Below, one piece after another: positions 33,347 to 47,300 of a stretch of DNA of 64,000 nt; within the stretch, counting starts at the first letter, position 1, and every line of letters starts with the position of its first letter. A program made the position numbers and the translations under genes. Below the pieces are notes generated by a model. The model was not told the origin of the DNA, searched no databases, and saw only the letters and a list, made by a program, of their open reading frames with translations. This DNA is from Hirsutella rhossiliensis. Lineage: Eukaryota; Ascomycota; Sordariomycetes; Hypocreales; Ophiocordycipitaceae. Location of the stretch: the NCBI RefSeq assembly GCF_020360975.1, contig NW_025408670.1, positions 1,178,001 through 1,242,000 on the forward strand, read 5' to 3'.

Positions 33347-36300
33347 ATTATACTAGCGGCGCCGCTATCCTTTTCCCTTAAAGGCCTGCTCTTATATTAC
33401 TTATATCCTAGGCCTATATTAAGAAAGACTCCCTTACCTCTTTTATTAATAGATAGTTAATTATTATATAGTAAATAGTATCCTATTTTTATCTATAGGT
33501 ATATATTAGTAAGACTATACTAAGGACCTATTAGTTAAAAAGGAAGTTTTTAAGCCTAATATTTCTTATATATATCTAAGTAATTACTATACTAATATAC
33601 TTAAGGAGGCCCTTATAACGGTTTAGTATTATCGCTTTATCGAACTATAGTAAGAAGTTAGTAAGGTAAAAGGTAGTTTAGTATTATTAGATTATATTTT
33701 CTTTAGCGTTCTATTAAGCGGTTTATTCTTTATTTAGCCTTTTAAGCGACTAAGCTTTATTTAAGAGGTTATCTAATCCTATTTAGCTCTAGACCCCCCT
33801 TATCTCCTTTATAAGGGAGGGCCTACTAAGTAGTAGCGCCGTTAAGGACTTACTCTCTCTTTAGTATCGCCTCCTCTTAAGTATACCTATAACTATATTA
33901 AATATACGTTAAATTTAGCTTAGGAGCCCTAAATCCTTTATCCTTTAAAGGGTATTTATTATTCTTTAGTTTAAGTAAAGGTTAATTAAAAGCACCTATA
34001 CCTTTACCTTTACTTAGTAAACTAAGGTCGTATAGTAAGCGCCCGTTATTACTTAAAAGTAAGCTAACTAGTCTTATACTAAGTCCCGTAAAATCCTATA
34101 TAGTTTCCTTTTTATAGGCGTTATCTTATAAAATATAACTATAGTATAAGAGATTAAAGACTAGATTACTTTATTATAGACTTCCTTAGCTTATAGTAAG
34201 GTATAGCCCTATATAAATAATACGAGCTTAGTTAAGGCTATAGTTTAGCGCTTTATCTTTACTTAGAGCTATTTTAAGTATACCTTTTAGTATAGTTTTA
34301 GGTATACCTAAACCCTTAATAAGCGGGCCTCTTAGACTAGTATTACTATATTAGTCCTAAGGTAAACCGGTATTATTATTACTTATCTTCTTTATATAAA
34401 GTATATAAACTCGCTCTTTAATAGTTTAAAAGTAACTATAAACTTAGCTACTTACTCTATATATACCTTCTAAGCTTCCTTTAAGTATACTACTATTATA
34501 GCCTCGTTAGGTCTAATACTAACTATATTTATATTATCGGCGAAGCTAATAATATAAATACTATATATTATACTAAGCTTCTTATATAAAGGGGTTATAT
34601 AGTATAGAAATTAAATTAAGGATAAAAGGGAGCTTTAAAGGACTTTTATTAGTACTTAAGTTAGCTTTAAAGTCCTTTTATTAAAGTAAAGGGTCGATCT
34701 TCTATTACTTATAAAGCTTTATATTAAGCTTATAAGCTATCTAAGGTATCCTTAAAGCTTTAGTTCCCTTATAAGCTTATTATAGTTAACTATATTAAAT
34801 ACGCTCTTAATATTTAGCTATAGGAATAATATAATGCCCTTTTAAGCTTAGGTCGCGTATACTAGTTCTATTATTAATAGGATCGCTGCCTTTATAAAGC
34901 GCTTCTTCCTATTCCCTATTTATCTATTTAGTAAGATACCGTTTACCTTTATAGCTCTTATAATCCTTTAAGCTAGTATCTACTTAAGTATATTCCCTAC
35001 TATAAGTAAGAAGGAAATTAGTTTTTATCCCCTTATTATATAATAAGCTTCTAGCCTCTTACCTAGCTTTTAAATTACTACTACGTTTACGCTATAAAAC
35101 TATTTTAGGAAATATAAGAGTTAAGTATAAGTATTAAAGATTATAGCTAGTTACTAAACTAAGGCTAGTTTATACTTCTTAATAAACTATAAAAGGACGC
35201 TATTTAAACCTATTACTTTCTAGCTTACTATTTTACTTAGCGCTACTATAATATTAGCTAGCTAAATCTATTAGTTTATTATAAGGGTCGCTTTAGCTAT
35301 AAGCTAAGGTAGCCCTTAAGTTATACTAGCTTTTAATAAGAAGAACTTAGCGGCTAATAACTAAGCTTTCTCTTTAAAGGTTTCTATTAGTTAGTCCTTA
35401 CCCTCCTTAACTAGCGGCGGGATATAAGTTAGTTTTAGTAGTAGCTTACTATAGAGTCTAGCCTACCTCTATATATTTTAGAGATTAGTATTATTAGTAC
35501 TAAATTCCTTTAAGAACTTATATTAATAGGCCCTCCTTACCTTATAAATAGTTTACTTTTAAGCTATAGACGCTTTATAAAGGTCTTCTTAGTTCGCCTT
35601 ACTCCTTTCCCGCTTATACTTCTTCCTTACCCTCTTAGCCTCCCTTATTACTCTTCTTACTTTTAAAGTAAACTATATATTACCCCTAAGTAGTACTTAC
35701 CCTTAATATAGAACTATAGCTATCGCGATCTATACTAAAGTAGTAAAGATATAGTCTAGGTCTTAGTTAATATCCTTAAGCGTTTAAGGTATTAGCTAGT
35801 ATAGTCTTAGCTAAGATATAGTCTTAGCTTTAAGTAGCTTTACTTTTACTTCTTTTTACCTTAAGGCTAGTTTAGGTACCTAAGCCTAGGTATCGACCTA
35901 TAGTATAATAGTTTAAGGGATATAGTTTAACTTAGTTAGGTCTAAGTTAGGCTTAGTATACTATATCTTAGTTTCTAGTATTACCTAAGCTAGGTCGATA
36001 GTCCTATCCCTTTAGCTATAGAAAAATCTTATATACTCCCTTCTTAAAGTAGTAAGTTTAAGTTATAATCTTATCGCCTCTTATATAAGTTATATCGCGC
36101 TATCTAAGGTTTTATTATATCTATCCTAAAGTAAGTAATAGATATTAAAGTCCCTTACTATTACTATAAGGTACTTTAGTTTAATTATACTTAAGTTATA
36201 TAACGCTCTAGCTTTTATAGCCCTTACTAGTAAGTAAATCGCTTATAGTTTAATACTATCCTTAAAAATTACCTTACTTTAGTTTAGTTTAAACTAAGGC

Positions 36301-37882
36301 GACTAAGTCCTTAGCTTAAGCCTTTTATATATATATAGTATATACCTCCCCTTCTTATAGACTAAGCTATAAAGCGCTACTTTAAAGGGAGGGGGCCGCC
36401 TCTTAGTATAGCTTTTACTTCTTATAATACTATTAAGTTAAAGCTAGCTTAGTAGTAAAACGCTAACTAAGCTAGCTTATATCTCTTTTATATATTCTAA
36501 AATAGTACTTTTAGTTATATATAAGTAAGGTTAGGGTAAAAGGGGTTATTTATATAAGGAGGGAGGCGCTTTATCTCTTAGTACTTCTTTATTTACTATA
36601 CTTATAAATATTATTTATACTTAGTTTAGCCTCCTTAGCCTTACTAGCTAGCGGGTATCTTAAGCTCGACCTTTTATCTTAGCGTAGTCTACTTAGTCCT
36701 TACTTTTAAACCGCGGTTAATTTAAAAACGCCCTAAGTTTTAATAGTAAGGAGCACCTATTACTTAGCGTATATCTAAGTATTCGCGAACCGTTAAGGTT
36801 ATTATAAGTAGTTTTCCCTTACTTTTTCCTAAGCTTTATTTACTATAAAGTAAGTTTAGGTCTATAATAGGTAGTCCCCTTAATATAAGATATAGTTATA
36901 AAGGATTTCGCCCTTTTTAGCCTTATATTTATCCTTACCTTTATTATATACTATACTCTTATATTAGCTATAAAGTTATATTAATATATACTATCTAGTA
37001 ATATAGCTATAACTATAGTAATTATAGTACTTTTATAGTTAGACTAACTTATTATAAGGTTTATATTAAAAGATTTATACTTTAAGGACTAAGCTTAAGT
37101 TATAAAGCTTATTAGCCTCCTTTAAGCTACCGACCTTAATAAGTATAGTTATTACCGTTAATATCTTAAATTAAAGGTATAGCGCTTAAGCTTAAAGGAC
37201 CTTAACTTTATTTACCTTTATAATCTTATAAAGTAATCGCTCTTTATTTACTATCGCTACCCTTAAAGGGATATTTTTAGCGACTACTATATATATATAG
37301 TAAGTAATTATAGCCTTTAGTTTAAATATAGCCTTAACCTAGCCTTAGTCCCTTTAATAAGCTCTTACCGCGGTATTAAATATAACCGCGATATCTCTAC
37401 TTTAAAGGCGCCTCGCCGCTATAGCGCTTATAGCTTTTAAGGCTATATTTACCGCTTTTACTATATCCTTTAGTTATAGCTTAGGATTTTAAGCGGTGCC
37501 TTAGTAAGGACTATAATAATCTTATATTTATAGTATAGTAGGACTTATTTTACTATAGCTTTATATTAAGTTAGTCCCTTAGTCTTAGCTATAACCGCGG
37601 CCTAGGTTTATTTAGGGCCCTTTAGGCCTAAAGTAATACTTAGGTAAAGTTCTTTCTTAACTACCTTCTTAATTACTTCTTAGATTATCGTTTTAAAGCT
37701 CTTATCTATATAAAGTACCGCTAATAACGCGCTACTAGCGCGGCCCTTTACCTTAAAGAGCTATTTAACTACTACTTATACCTTACTAAACTATATACTT
37801 AGGATAAAGCCCGCGAGCTTATTATATACTACTTTTTTTATAAGGTCGCTCGGCGCTTAAGTTAGTATTATATCGCTACTTT

Positions 37883-40308
37883 TCTTAAGTAAAGAGATAC
37901 GAGAAGTATATATAAAATATATAAAGGAGAAATTAAAAGTAAGGGGTCGGATAGGTAGGGCAGAGAGATTTAATTCTTATAGGAGCAGCAATTACGGTAG
38001 GGGGGTAATTGTTATATTGCCTTAATTATCCTTCTTTCCTCTATCTAACGCCCCTCTTTATACCTGTCTAGCATCTCGATTAATAAAGAAGATCCTACTT
38101 AAAGAAGCTACTAATATCCTTTCGACTACTAAGCTTTTTGCTAGGTTTTCCCCTCCTTTCTAGCCGTTGCCGGCATATCCGTCTTATATCTCGCTACCTC
38201 TATAGGAAGCTATCGCTACTTCTACTTCCCCTTATACCCCTACCCTCCTTTCTATACCTCTTTTTAGCTCCTTCTTCCTTCTTCTATACTAGGTGTTTTT
38301 AGCTTCCTTAGTCCCTCGTACTAAGGGATATCTCCGAGAACTACGAAATTAGGCCACGCTTCGCAACACACCCCCTTAGCTATAGCCTGCCCTTATAGTA
38401 AGGGCATAGCTAATACGGCTTCGGGCTAGTAAGCGTATAGAGGAGGTTCTTAGCTCTATACTTCTCCCTTTACTCGAGGAAAGTAGGGGCCCTTTTAGGT
38501 CCCTAGGCTCTTTTAGACCTACTTAAGGAAAAGGGGCCTAAAGAGGGGAAAGTCCTATAAGAAAGGGGGAAAAAACCTAATTAAATAAGGGGCCCTCTAA
38601 AGGGAAAAACCTCTTCCTTTTCTTCGGCTATAGACGTTACCTTCTCGTATATACTATTAGCTCCTCTCGTAGACTCTTAAGGCGGGCCTCTAAGGATAGC
38701 TTCTCTCGAACGTCTTCTAGCCCTATTTACTATAAAAAGATAGCTAGCTTCTACTTCGGTAAGGGCTTTATAAAACCGTCGGCTTTTATTAATACTATTA
38801 GAACCTAATAGATAGAAATAAGTCCCCTTTAGACCTCTTAGCGTAACTAATACTAGTAGATATCGATAAACTATAGCTAGGTCGATAACTTACTATTTTC
38901 TATAAGAATTCGTATAGTCTATATATTATCGTATTCTATAGCTAATAGGGTCGGAATTTATAGTCGTAACGATATTAGTAGCCGGCTAAGGAAAATCGCT
39001 TCTTTTAACGCTTCTAAAAGAGCTAGTAGCTCTGCCTCTATACTAGAAGTTATAACGGTAGCCTACTTCGAAGCTCTCTAAGCAATAGTTCCTCTAAAAA
39101 GGGATATAATATACCCCTATAAGCTCTTTCTATCTAAGGAATTGTCTATAAAGGACGAATCGCCTAAATAGAGGAAGATTTCGGTAGCTAATTTCTTCCT
39201 TTCCTACCCTCCTAGGCGTAGACTATATAATCTCGTTAAATAGAGATAAAGGATTGCTCTATCTACTACTTCTTAATGCTTAGGGCTAGGATTCTAGTTA
39301 TACCTAGCTAGCCGGGAGACCGTAAAAGAGATATCCGGTCTAGTAGAAATAGCTAAAAAAAGCAAGGAGCTTACCTTCTACTAATATTAGTGTTTCTCTT
39401 ACTCCCTAGCTTAAAAGGATAGATTAGGTAAAAGCTCTTCGTTTAATATAAGTATAGAGGGAAGCTTCTTATCGAGGGAATTAAGGAGGAATTTATAAGC
39501 GACCTTATCGATATAGGCGTCCTAGGTAAGCTAGATAGTCTATTAGGACCTATTTATAAGGATTCGTATCCCTAGGAACCACTTTAGCTCCCCTAGCCTA
39601 GTTATCTTATACCTTTATTATAGGCCTTATATAGCCTCCCTAGTAGCAGCTTCTTCCTCTTTTAGGTAGGCCTAGATAATATTATCGACGTAGAAGAAGA
39701 CCGTGATTTTACCCTTCTATATTATATACGGTTCCTAAGGGACTTTCTTAAAGCCTAGGGCTTCGAAGGAACCTATTAAATGCTATTGCTAAAGAAGGGG
39801 TGATCTTCGTAGTCCGTATAGAGCTTTCCTAAGCCGTAGAACCTTTCCTAGCTATTAGAAGCCTAGTAGAAGGCGTATATAGATAACTTCTTCTTCCTCG
39901 AGTAGGCAGTTAATAAAGGCGTTAACTATATCTATTTAATCGAGTTCGAGGTCGAATTCTACTACTATAGCTATAAGGGTCTAAAAAGACATCCCTACTA
40001 AGGTAGTTGCCTTAGTAGGTAGATCCCCTTTTTCCTATTAATTCCTATAGATAACTAGCCGGGCTTTATACTTTTAAAGGAAGCCGTGTTTATTAGTCTT
40101 ATAGATAAAGACCTACTTATAGCTAAGGACCTATTTTCCTCTTACTTTTTCTTTAAGGACCTCTTTAAAAGACCCTATCTCCTTATATAAGGCTAGGTAG
40201 TCTTTCTAGGCCTAGAAAAACTAGTCTCTAAAGGGGTGTTTTTCTAGCTGTTTTTAGTTTACTAGTAGGTCCGGGAGGTCTCTTTTATATACCTTCCTTA
40301 CTAATAGC
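37883..40308 (-). mobile_element. C2: 5'-truncated copia element, minus strand
   Basis: The 3' LTR lies at about 37883-38368, its start marked by CGCAACACACCCCC (complement of the C1 polypurine tract and LTR start). Internal sequence matches the reverse complement of C1 from about 28490 back to 26540 (RNase H and most of reverse transcriptase). It stops at about 40308, where plus-strand gag of C3 begins. The reverse transcriptase motif now reads Y-V-D-N. Confidence 0.85.
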
Positions 40309-40937
40309 GGGATATATCTCTGCTAATAAAGCCTATTAGTAACGGTTACTTAACTATCTTTTAAGAGGCTAGCCGGGAACTAGACGAAGAGGCTGCTAGA
40401 GTATAATAGCAAGTAGTCTTATTCCTTTATAGCTAGCACTCGACCTAGACGGCTCGACCTATAGCTGCTATAGCCCCTATTACTACGGCTCCCGCTGCTG
40501 CTACTACGGCTATTGCTCCTTTAGCTCCTCCTCCCTCGAGAGCCTTAACGCCGTCGTTAACTATAGCTGCGGCCCCGGCCCTAGCTCCGTATCTTGCTCC
40601 GGGCCCGTCCCCGGTCCCGTTAGTTAGACCGGCCCGACTAGTCCCCTAATAGACCTTTTAGTCCGTTAGTCGAAAAATCAGGGAACTAGTCGAAATCGAA
40701 CCTCTTCGTTAAAATTAGCAATAAGGGGTAAAAAGGGGAGGTTTTTAAGCAGACCTTCCGTATTAGGATAAGGATTCCTCGAAGAAATAAAAAACTAAGC
40801 GAAACGGCTGCCTAGTATATAAATCCCTAGGTTATCGATTATTATAATACTAGTAAGTCTTCGAGGAAAACCGACCTAAAGGATTTAACCCTTTAAAGAG
40901 GCTATAAGAAACGATATAATAGTCTCTTAAGGAGGAT

Positions 40938-43900
40938 CCCTCGTTATAAAAGAAGATAGACGAGATTTAGGTTACTAAGAAATAGTAACTAACGCCGCTA
41001 CCTTTATTTAAGCCGTAAATTCGAGGAAGATTCGTTAGTATAGTAAATCTAGTATTCGTCTTCCCTATAGATTAGTAAGACTAACTATTAGGACCCTCTA
41101 ACTATCCCCTACGAAAATTAGCTATCCTTAACTCGGGTGCTTCCCTCGATATCTATAATATACTCTTACGATTCCGGTCCTTTAAGAAGGTATAGAGGGA
41201 ATACCTTATTACCGGGGAATTAACCGTACGGATAAAGGGGTATAGAAGGGTGAATTTCACAATAAAATTGCCTAATAGGTCTATACGAATTCTTCGACGA
41301 AAAAGGGTAGCTTTTTGCCCTTGATTTTTAACGAGCTTAATTTCCTTCCGCTTTCTTCGAAAGGAAGGGATCTTCTAGGATATAACGTCTAAGCCTACGA
41401 GGCTAGTTTAAAAGAATTAGACTATCGGGCTTATCGAGGAAAAATTCGGTTAATTTATTCTCGAATTCCGACCTACCCTTAGGAAGGAATCTCTTAAAAA
41501 GTTAGCTTTCCTTACTAGGAGGGTAGGTTTAAAGGACCCTCTTCCGGTAGCTTAAGGAGACGGTCTTCTTTAGCACGTACGACTTAGTTACCCGGGCCCC
41601 CTAGCTTTATATAAGCTAGGCTAATAATAGGGCGTATAAATAAGGGGCCTAAAGACCGTTAAATACGAATACTACGGCTAAGGGAAGACTAAGAGACGAA
41701 TTTCTAGACGGACCTTAATATAGCCGGACTACCTATATAAGGAAATTTAGGTCGACTAGACTAACGTCTCTAGGGATTAGGAAAGCTTCGTTAGGGTAAT
41801 GTTTTTTATAGACGCCTTTTTAGGGATAGTTTTCCCTTATTTCTTATAGACCTACCTAAGTAAGTATAACTAGTCTGCCCTCCGGGACTTCGTTAACTAG
41901 ATAAAATCCTACTTTAGCTATAAGGTAAAGAAGATATAGTTTAATAGAGAGCTATTTATAAAGGATATCTTAAATTAGCTTCGAAAAAGGGGCATTTTAC
42001 CCCTCCCGTTAGCACCGAATACCTAGGCCTAGAACGGAGGGGCAGAAAGATTAAGGGGTACTATAATAGAAAGGGCCCGTATAATAAGACTTACTATAAG
42101 GCTTCTATACGACCTTTAAAGGGAAGTTATTAAGACCGCCTATTACCTTTAGAACCGGACCCTAAGGGACCTTAAGGACCCTAGGGGACTAAACTAAGGA
42201 ATAGACTAGAAATCCCCCCTCGAGCTCTTTATAAAGAAGAGGGCCTTGCTAGCCTACCTTTATGCCTATAGCTATAAGGCATACGCTATAACTGCCGATA
42301 TATAGCTAAAAAGGAAGAAGAAAAGAAAGCTTAATCCTAGAGCCTTTATTAGTTACCTCGTTAGGTATAATTCTATAAATATCTTCTAGATCTAGATTCT
42401 TCTTCTATAGAAGGTTATTTCGACTAGGGATATAATTTTCGACGAATCTAGCTTCTTTAACGGAAAGAGGGATTAATAGCCCCTCTTACTCTCTTAACGT
42501 TAGCTAATTTAAAAGATCTAAATTCCCCCTTCCTAATAGTCTTAAGAAGAGGTCTTAGATAAGGAAACGGAAGAAGAAACCGACGTCGAAGTAGTCGAGG
42601 ATAACGCCGACTTCGAAGAAGAAAAAGAGGAAGCTACTAGCCCCTCGTTATAGAAGAAGATAGACGAGATTTAGGTTACTAAGAAATAGCAATTAACGCC
42701 GCTACCCTTATTCGAGCCGTAAATTCGAGGAAAAATCGTTAGTATAGTAAATCCGGTATTCGTCTTCCCTATAGATTAGTAAGACTAACCGTTAGGACCC
42801 TTCGACTATCCCCTACGAAAATTAGCTATCCTTAACTCGGGTGCTTCCATTAATATCTATAATACACTCTTACGATTCCGGTCCTTTAAGAAGGCACGGA
42901 GGGAATATCTTATTGCCGGGGAATTAACCGTACGGATAGAGGGGTATAGGAGGGTGAATTTCACGATAGAATTACCTAACGGATCTATATAAATTCTTCG
43001 ACGAAAAAGGGTAGCTTTTTGCCCTTGATTTTTAACGAGCTTAATTTCCTTCCGCTTTCTTCGAAAGGAAGGGATCTTCTAGGATACGACGTCTAAGCCT
43101 ATAAGGCTAGTCTAGAAGAATTAGACTATCGGGCTTATCGAGGAAAAATTCGGTTAATTTATTCTCGAATTCCGACCTATCCTTAGGAAGGAATCTCTTA
43201 AGAAGTTAGCTTTCCCTACTAAGAGGGTAGGTTTAAAGGACCCTCTTTTAGCAGCCTAAGGAGACGGTCTTCTTTAGCACGTATAACTTAGTTACCCGGG
43301 CCCCCTAGCTTTATATAAGCTAGGCTAATAATAGGGCGTACGAATAAGGGGCCTAAAGACCGTTAAATACGAATACTACGGCTAAGGGAAGACTAAGAGA
43401 CGAATTTCTAGACGGACCTTAATATAGCCGGACTACCTATATAAGGAAATTTAGGTCGACTAGACTAACGTCTCTAGGGATTAGGAAAGCTTCGTTAGGG
43501 TAATGTTTTTTATAGACGCCTTTTTAGGGATAGTTTTCCCTTATTTCTTATAGACCTACCTAAGTAAGTATAACTAGTTTGCCCTCTAGGACTTCGTTAA
43601 CTAGATAAAATCCTACTTTAGCTATAAGGTAAAGAAGATACGGTTTAATAAAAAGCTATTTAAAAAAGATATCTTAAACTAGCTTCGAAAAAGGGGTATT
43701 TTACCCCTCTTATTAGTACTAAATACCTAGGCCTAAAATAAAAGGGTAGAAAGATAAAAGGGTACTATAATAAAAAGGGCCTATATAATAAGACTTATTA
43801 TAAAGCTTCCTTATAACCTTTAAAGGGGAGTTATTAAGACCGCTTATTACCTTTAAAACCGGACCCTTAGGGACCCTAAGGACCTTAGAGAGCTAAACTA

Positions 43901-44337
43901 AGGAATAAACTAAAAACCCCCCCTTAAGCTCTTTATAAAGAAAAGAGCCTTACTAGCCTACCTTTATACCTATAGCTATAAAGTATACGCTATAACTACT
44001 AATATATAGCTAAAAAGGAAGAAGAAAAGAAAGCTTAATCCTAGAGTCTTTATTAGTTACCTCGTTAGTTATAATTCTATAAATATCTTCCGGATCTAGA
44101 TTCCTTATAGAAGGTTATTTTAACTAAGGATATAATTTTTAACGAATCTAGCTTCTTTAATAGAAGGAGGGATTAATAGCCCCTCTTATATATATAATAT
44201 TAGCTAATTTAAAAGATCTAAATCCCCCCTTCTTAATAGTCTTAAGAAGAGGTCTTAGATAAGGAAACGGAAGAAGAAACTAATATCGAAATAGTTAAGG
44301 ATAACGCTAACTTTAAAGAAAAAGAGGAAGCTACTAG
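40938..44337 (+). repeat. Tandem duplication of about 1.7 kb inside C3
   Basis: Unit 1 is 40938-42640 and unit 2 is 42641-44337; the shared start CCCTCGTTATA recurs 1704 bp apart. Unit 1 ends in GAAGCTACTAG and joins CCCCTCGTTA; unit 2 ends in the same GAAGCTACTAG but then continues into normal copia sequence (ATTAAATAATCTAG). Confidence 0.85.
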
Positions 44338-46148
44338 ATTAAATAATCTAGATAAAGAAGGAGACTATAGGAAAGCGGTAGAGCTAGAATACGCCTACCT
44401 CCCTACGCCTCCTCTTATATAATAAGAAGATCTAAAAGTAGTTTTTCTTATTAGTCTTCTAATCTTAACCCCTAAGGGGGTAGGAAAGGCACCTCTTTCT
44501 CTCTTAAAGGATTACCTAGCTACCTTTTTATCCCTACTTTAAGAAGTAAAGGAAGGTATAAGGCCTAATATAGTTACTAAAGAATACTAACCTCTTTCTT
44601 ATTTCGATTATTTTTCTAACTTTTATTTAATGCCTATAGAAAACGATTCCTATAAAGTATTTATAGTAGGCCGGCTTTTTAAACCTCTATTAGTAAGGAA
44701 CGTATATAAAAGAGACCTCTTAGACCTACTAGTAAACTAAAAGCAGCTAAAAAAACGCCCCTTTAAAGACTAGTTTTTCTAGGCCTAGAAAGACTATCTA
44801 GCCTTATATAAAGAGATAAGGTCTTTTAATAAGGTCCTTAAGGAAAAGGTAAGAGGAAAATAAGTCCTTAGCTATAAGTAGGTCTTTATCTATAAGACTA
44901 ATAAATATAGCTTCCTTTAAAAGTATAAAGCCTTGCTAGTTATCTATAAGAACTAGTAGGAAAAGGGGGAACTTCCTACTAAGGTAACTACCTTAGTAGG
45001 GATATCTTTTCGGACCCTTATAGCTATAGTAGTAGAATTCGACCTCGAACTTAATTAGATAGATACCGTTAACGCCTTTAAAAACTACCCCCTTAAAGAA
45101 GAAGAAGTTATCGATATACGCCTTTTACTAAGCTTTTAATAGCTAGGAAATATTCTATAGCTTAGGAAAGCTCTATATAGACTACGAAGATTACCCCTTC
45201 TTTAGTAATAGTATTTTATAGGTTCCCTTAAAGCCCTAGGCTTTAAGAAAGTCCCTTAAGAACTATATATAATATAAAAGGGTAAAATTATAGTCTTCTT
45301 TTATATCGATAATATTATCTAGGCCTACCTAAAAGAGGAAGAAGTAACTACTAAGGAGGCTATAAAAGGCCTATAATAAAGGTATAAGATAACTAAGCTA
45401 AGGGAGCTAAAGTAGTTCCTAGGGATTCGAATCCTTTAGAATAGGTCCTAACGGACTATTAAGCTTACCTAGGACGCCTATATTAATAAGGTCGCTTATA
45501 AATTCCTCCTTAATTCCCTTAAAAAGAAGCTTCCTTTTATACTAATATTAGATAAAGAGCTTTTACTTAATCTATCCTTTTAAGCTAGGGAGTAAGAAAA
45601 ACACTAATATTAATAGAAGCTATTAACCTAGCTATAGTATATCGATATCTACTAGTATTAGTTATACTAAGAGGTCTAAAGGGGACTTATTTCTATTTAT
45701 TAGGTTCTAATAGTATTAATAAAAGCCGACGGTCTTATAAAGCTCCTACTAAAGTAAAAGCTAGCTATCTTTTTATAGTAAATTAAGCTAGAAGACGTTT
45801 AAGAGAAGCTATCCTTAGAAGCCCGCTTTAAGAGTTTATAAGAGGAGCTAATAGTATATAGGAGGAAGGAGACGTCTATAGCTAAAGAGAGGAACTAGGA
45901 CTTATCCTAAAGGAGGGCCCCTAGCTTAATTAGGACTTATTCTTCTTTAAAAGGAAGACCCCCTTTCTTATAGGACTTAATTTCCTCCTTAGGCCCCTTT
46001 TCCTAAAGTAGGTCTAAAAGAGCCTAGGGCTAAAACCCGGATTTCTCGAGTAAGGGATAAATATAGACTAAGACCTCCTTTATACGCTTACTAGCCTAAT
46101 TATTTAGCTTTACCTTTTCTATAAGGGCAGGCTATAGCTAAGGGGGTA

Positions 46149-46623
46149 TATCGCGAAGTATAGCTTAATTTATATTCTTAGAGATATCCCTTAGTACGAG
46201 GGACCTAGGAAGCTAATAAACCGGTTTTAAAGAAAGGGCTAAAAGGAGGTATAGAGAGGAGGGTAGGGGTATAAGGGGAAGTAAAAGTAGCGATAGCTTC
46301 TTATAAAGGTAGCGAGAGATAAAATAGATATACTAGCAATAGCTAGAATAAAAGGGAAAAACCGGTAAAAAGCTTAGTAGTTAAAAGGATATTAGTAGCT
46401 TCTTTAAGTAGGATCTTCTTTATTAATTAAGATTTTAAATAGGTATAAAAAGGGGCGTTAGATAGAGGAAAGAAGGATAATTAAGGTAATATAATAATTA
46501 CTCCCTTATTATAATTACTACCCTTATAAGAATTAAATATCTTTACCTTACCTATTTAACCTATTACTTTTAATTTTACTTTTATATATTTTATATATAC
46601 TTCTTATATCTCTCTTTATAAGA
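46149..46623 (+). repeat. C3 3' LTR
   Basis: It begins TATCGCGAAGTATAGC after AAGGGGG and ends CTTTATAAGA. It aligns with the C1 LTRs. Confidence 0.85.
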
Positions 46624-47300
46624 GTAATAATTTTATAAAACTATTAGTCTTATAATTTAAGCTAGCTAATATAGGACTTTTTAAGGTAATTTAATAAGAG
46701 TACTAGTAATAAATAGGCTATATATTATATCTATATTAAAGCTATTACTCTTATAAGTTATAACTTTAAAGGCTTAATATAGTTTTTTCCTTTATAACTA
46801 TAAGGGTCTTAGCCTAAAAGGGCAAAAGTAGTAGTCGCGCTACTAGACCCCCCTCCGAGGCCCTAGAAGCTATATATAAGTAATAAAAATAAGACCCCCC
46901 TCTACTATATAAGGATATATACTAGGTATAGTAAAAGGGAGTAGAATTAACTAAGCAATAGCTTCGTTAATTAACTATATATAAGAACGTTTAGTCTAGA
47001 CTAAATAACTAACTAAGGGCCTTAGCCCTATAATAGTAACCTTAATTACCGCCGCCTTACTACTAGCTCGGGCTAAATATAGTCTAGGAAATAGCTCGTT
47101 AAATGCTTATAATACCGCGCCTCGACTCCCTTATAAGAATTCGACCCTATATTACTGCTTCTAGTATAATTATAAAGGATTAATATCTTATAATAATACC
47201 CTAAGCATCTTTAGTATCTCTCCGGCCGATTTTATACGAACTTATTTAATACTATAATAGCTAAAGACTTTAGAACCCTTCGACTACTTCTATATATAGC
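46624..47300. other. Unassigned RIP-mutated to transitional sequence
   Basis: CpA and TpG are scarce up to about 47100 and then reappear gradually, marking the edge of the gene island. I see no recognisable element, gene or RNA here. Confidence 0.5.

Larger units (their letters stand above)
29925..37882 (-). mobile_element. LINE-like (non-LTR) retrotransposon relic, minus strand
   Basis: On the minus strand, 34533-34544 reads F-A-D-N, followed by I-N-I, in a context fitting the FADD active site of LINE reverse transcriptase (GATGAT to GATAAT again). Upstream on that strand, near 35660-35560, lies a Lys/Arg/Tyr-rich linker like that between endonuclease and reverse transcriptase of Tad-type LINEs. 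ORF1-like sequence may lie near 37.8-36.7 kb. The left end (29925-30100) carries the same 3' tail as the SINE copies. The right end meets the C2 LTR at 37883. An unrelated plus-strand coding relic and the TRIM lie within the span, so it may be composite. Confidence 0.55.
40309..46623 (+). mobile_element. C3: rearranged copia element, plus strand, no 5' LTR
   Basis: It starts abruptly in gag at the equivalent of C1 23880 and runs to a 3' LTR at 46149-46623. It carries a 1.7-kb tandem duplication (40938 to about 44337) of gag-to-integrase sequence. It also has an internal deletion at about 45619, where the equivalents of C1 27482-27966 (start of RNase H) are missing. RIP is heavier from about 43640 onward than before it. 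Confidence 0.85.
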
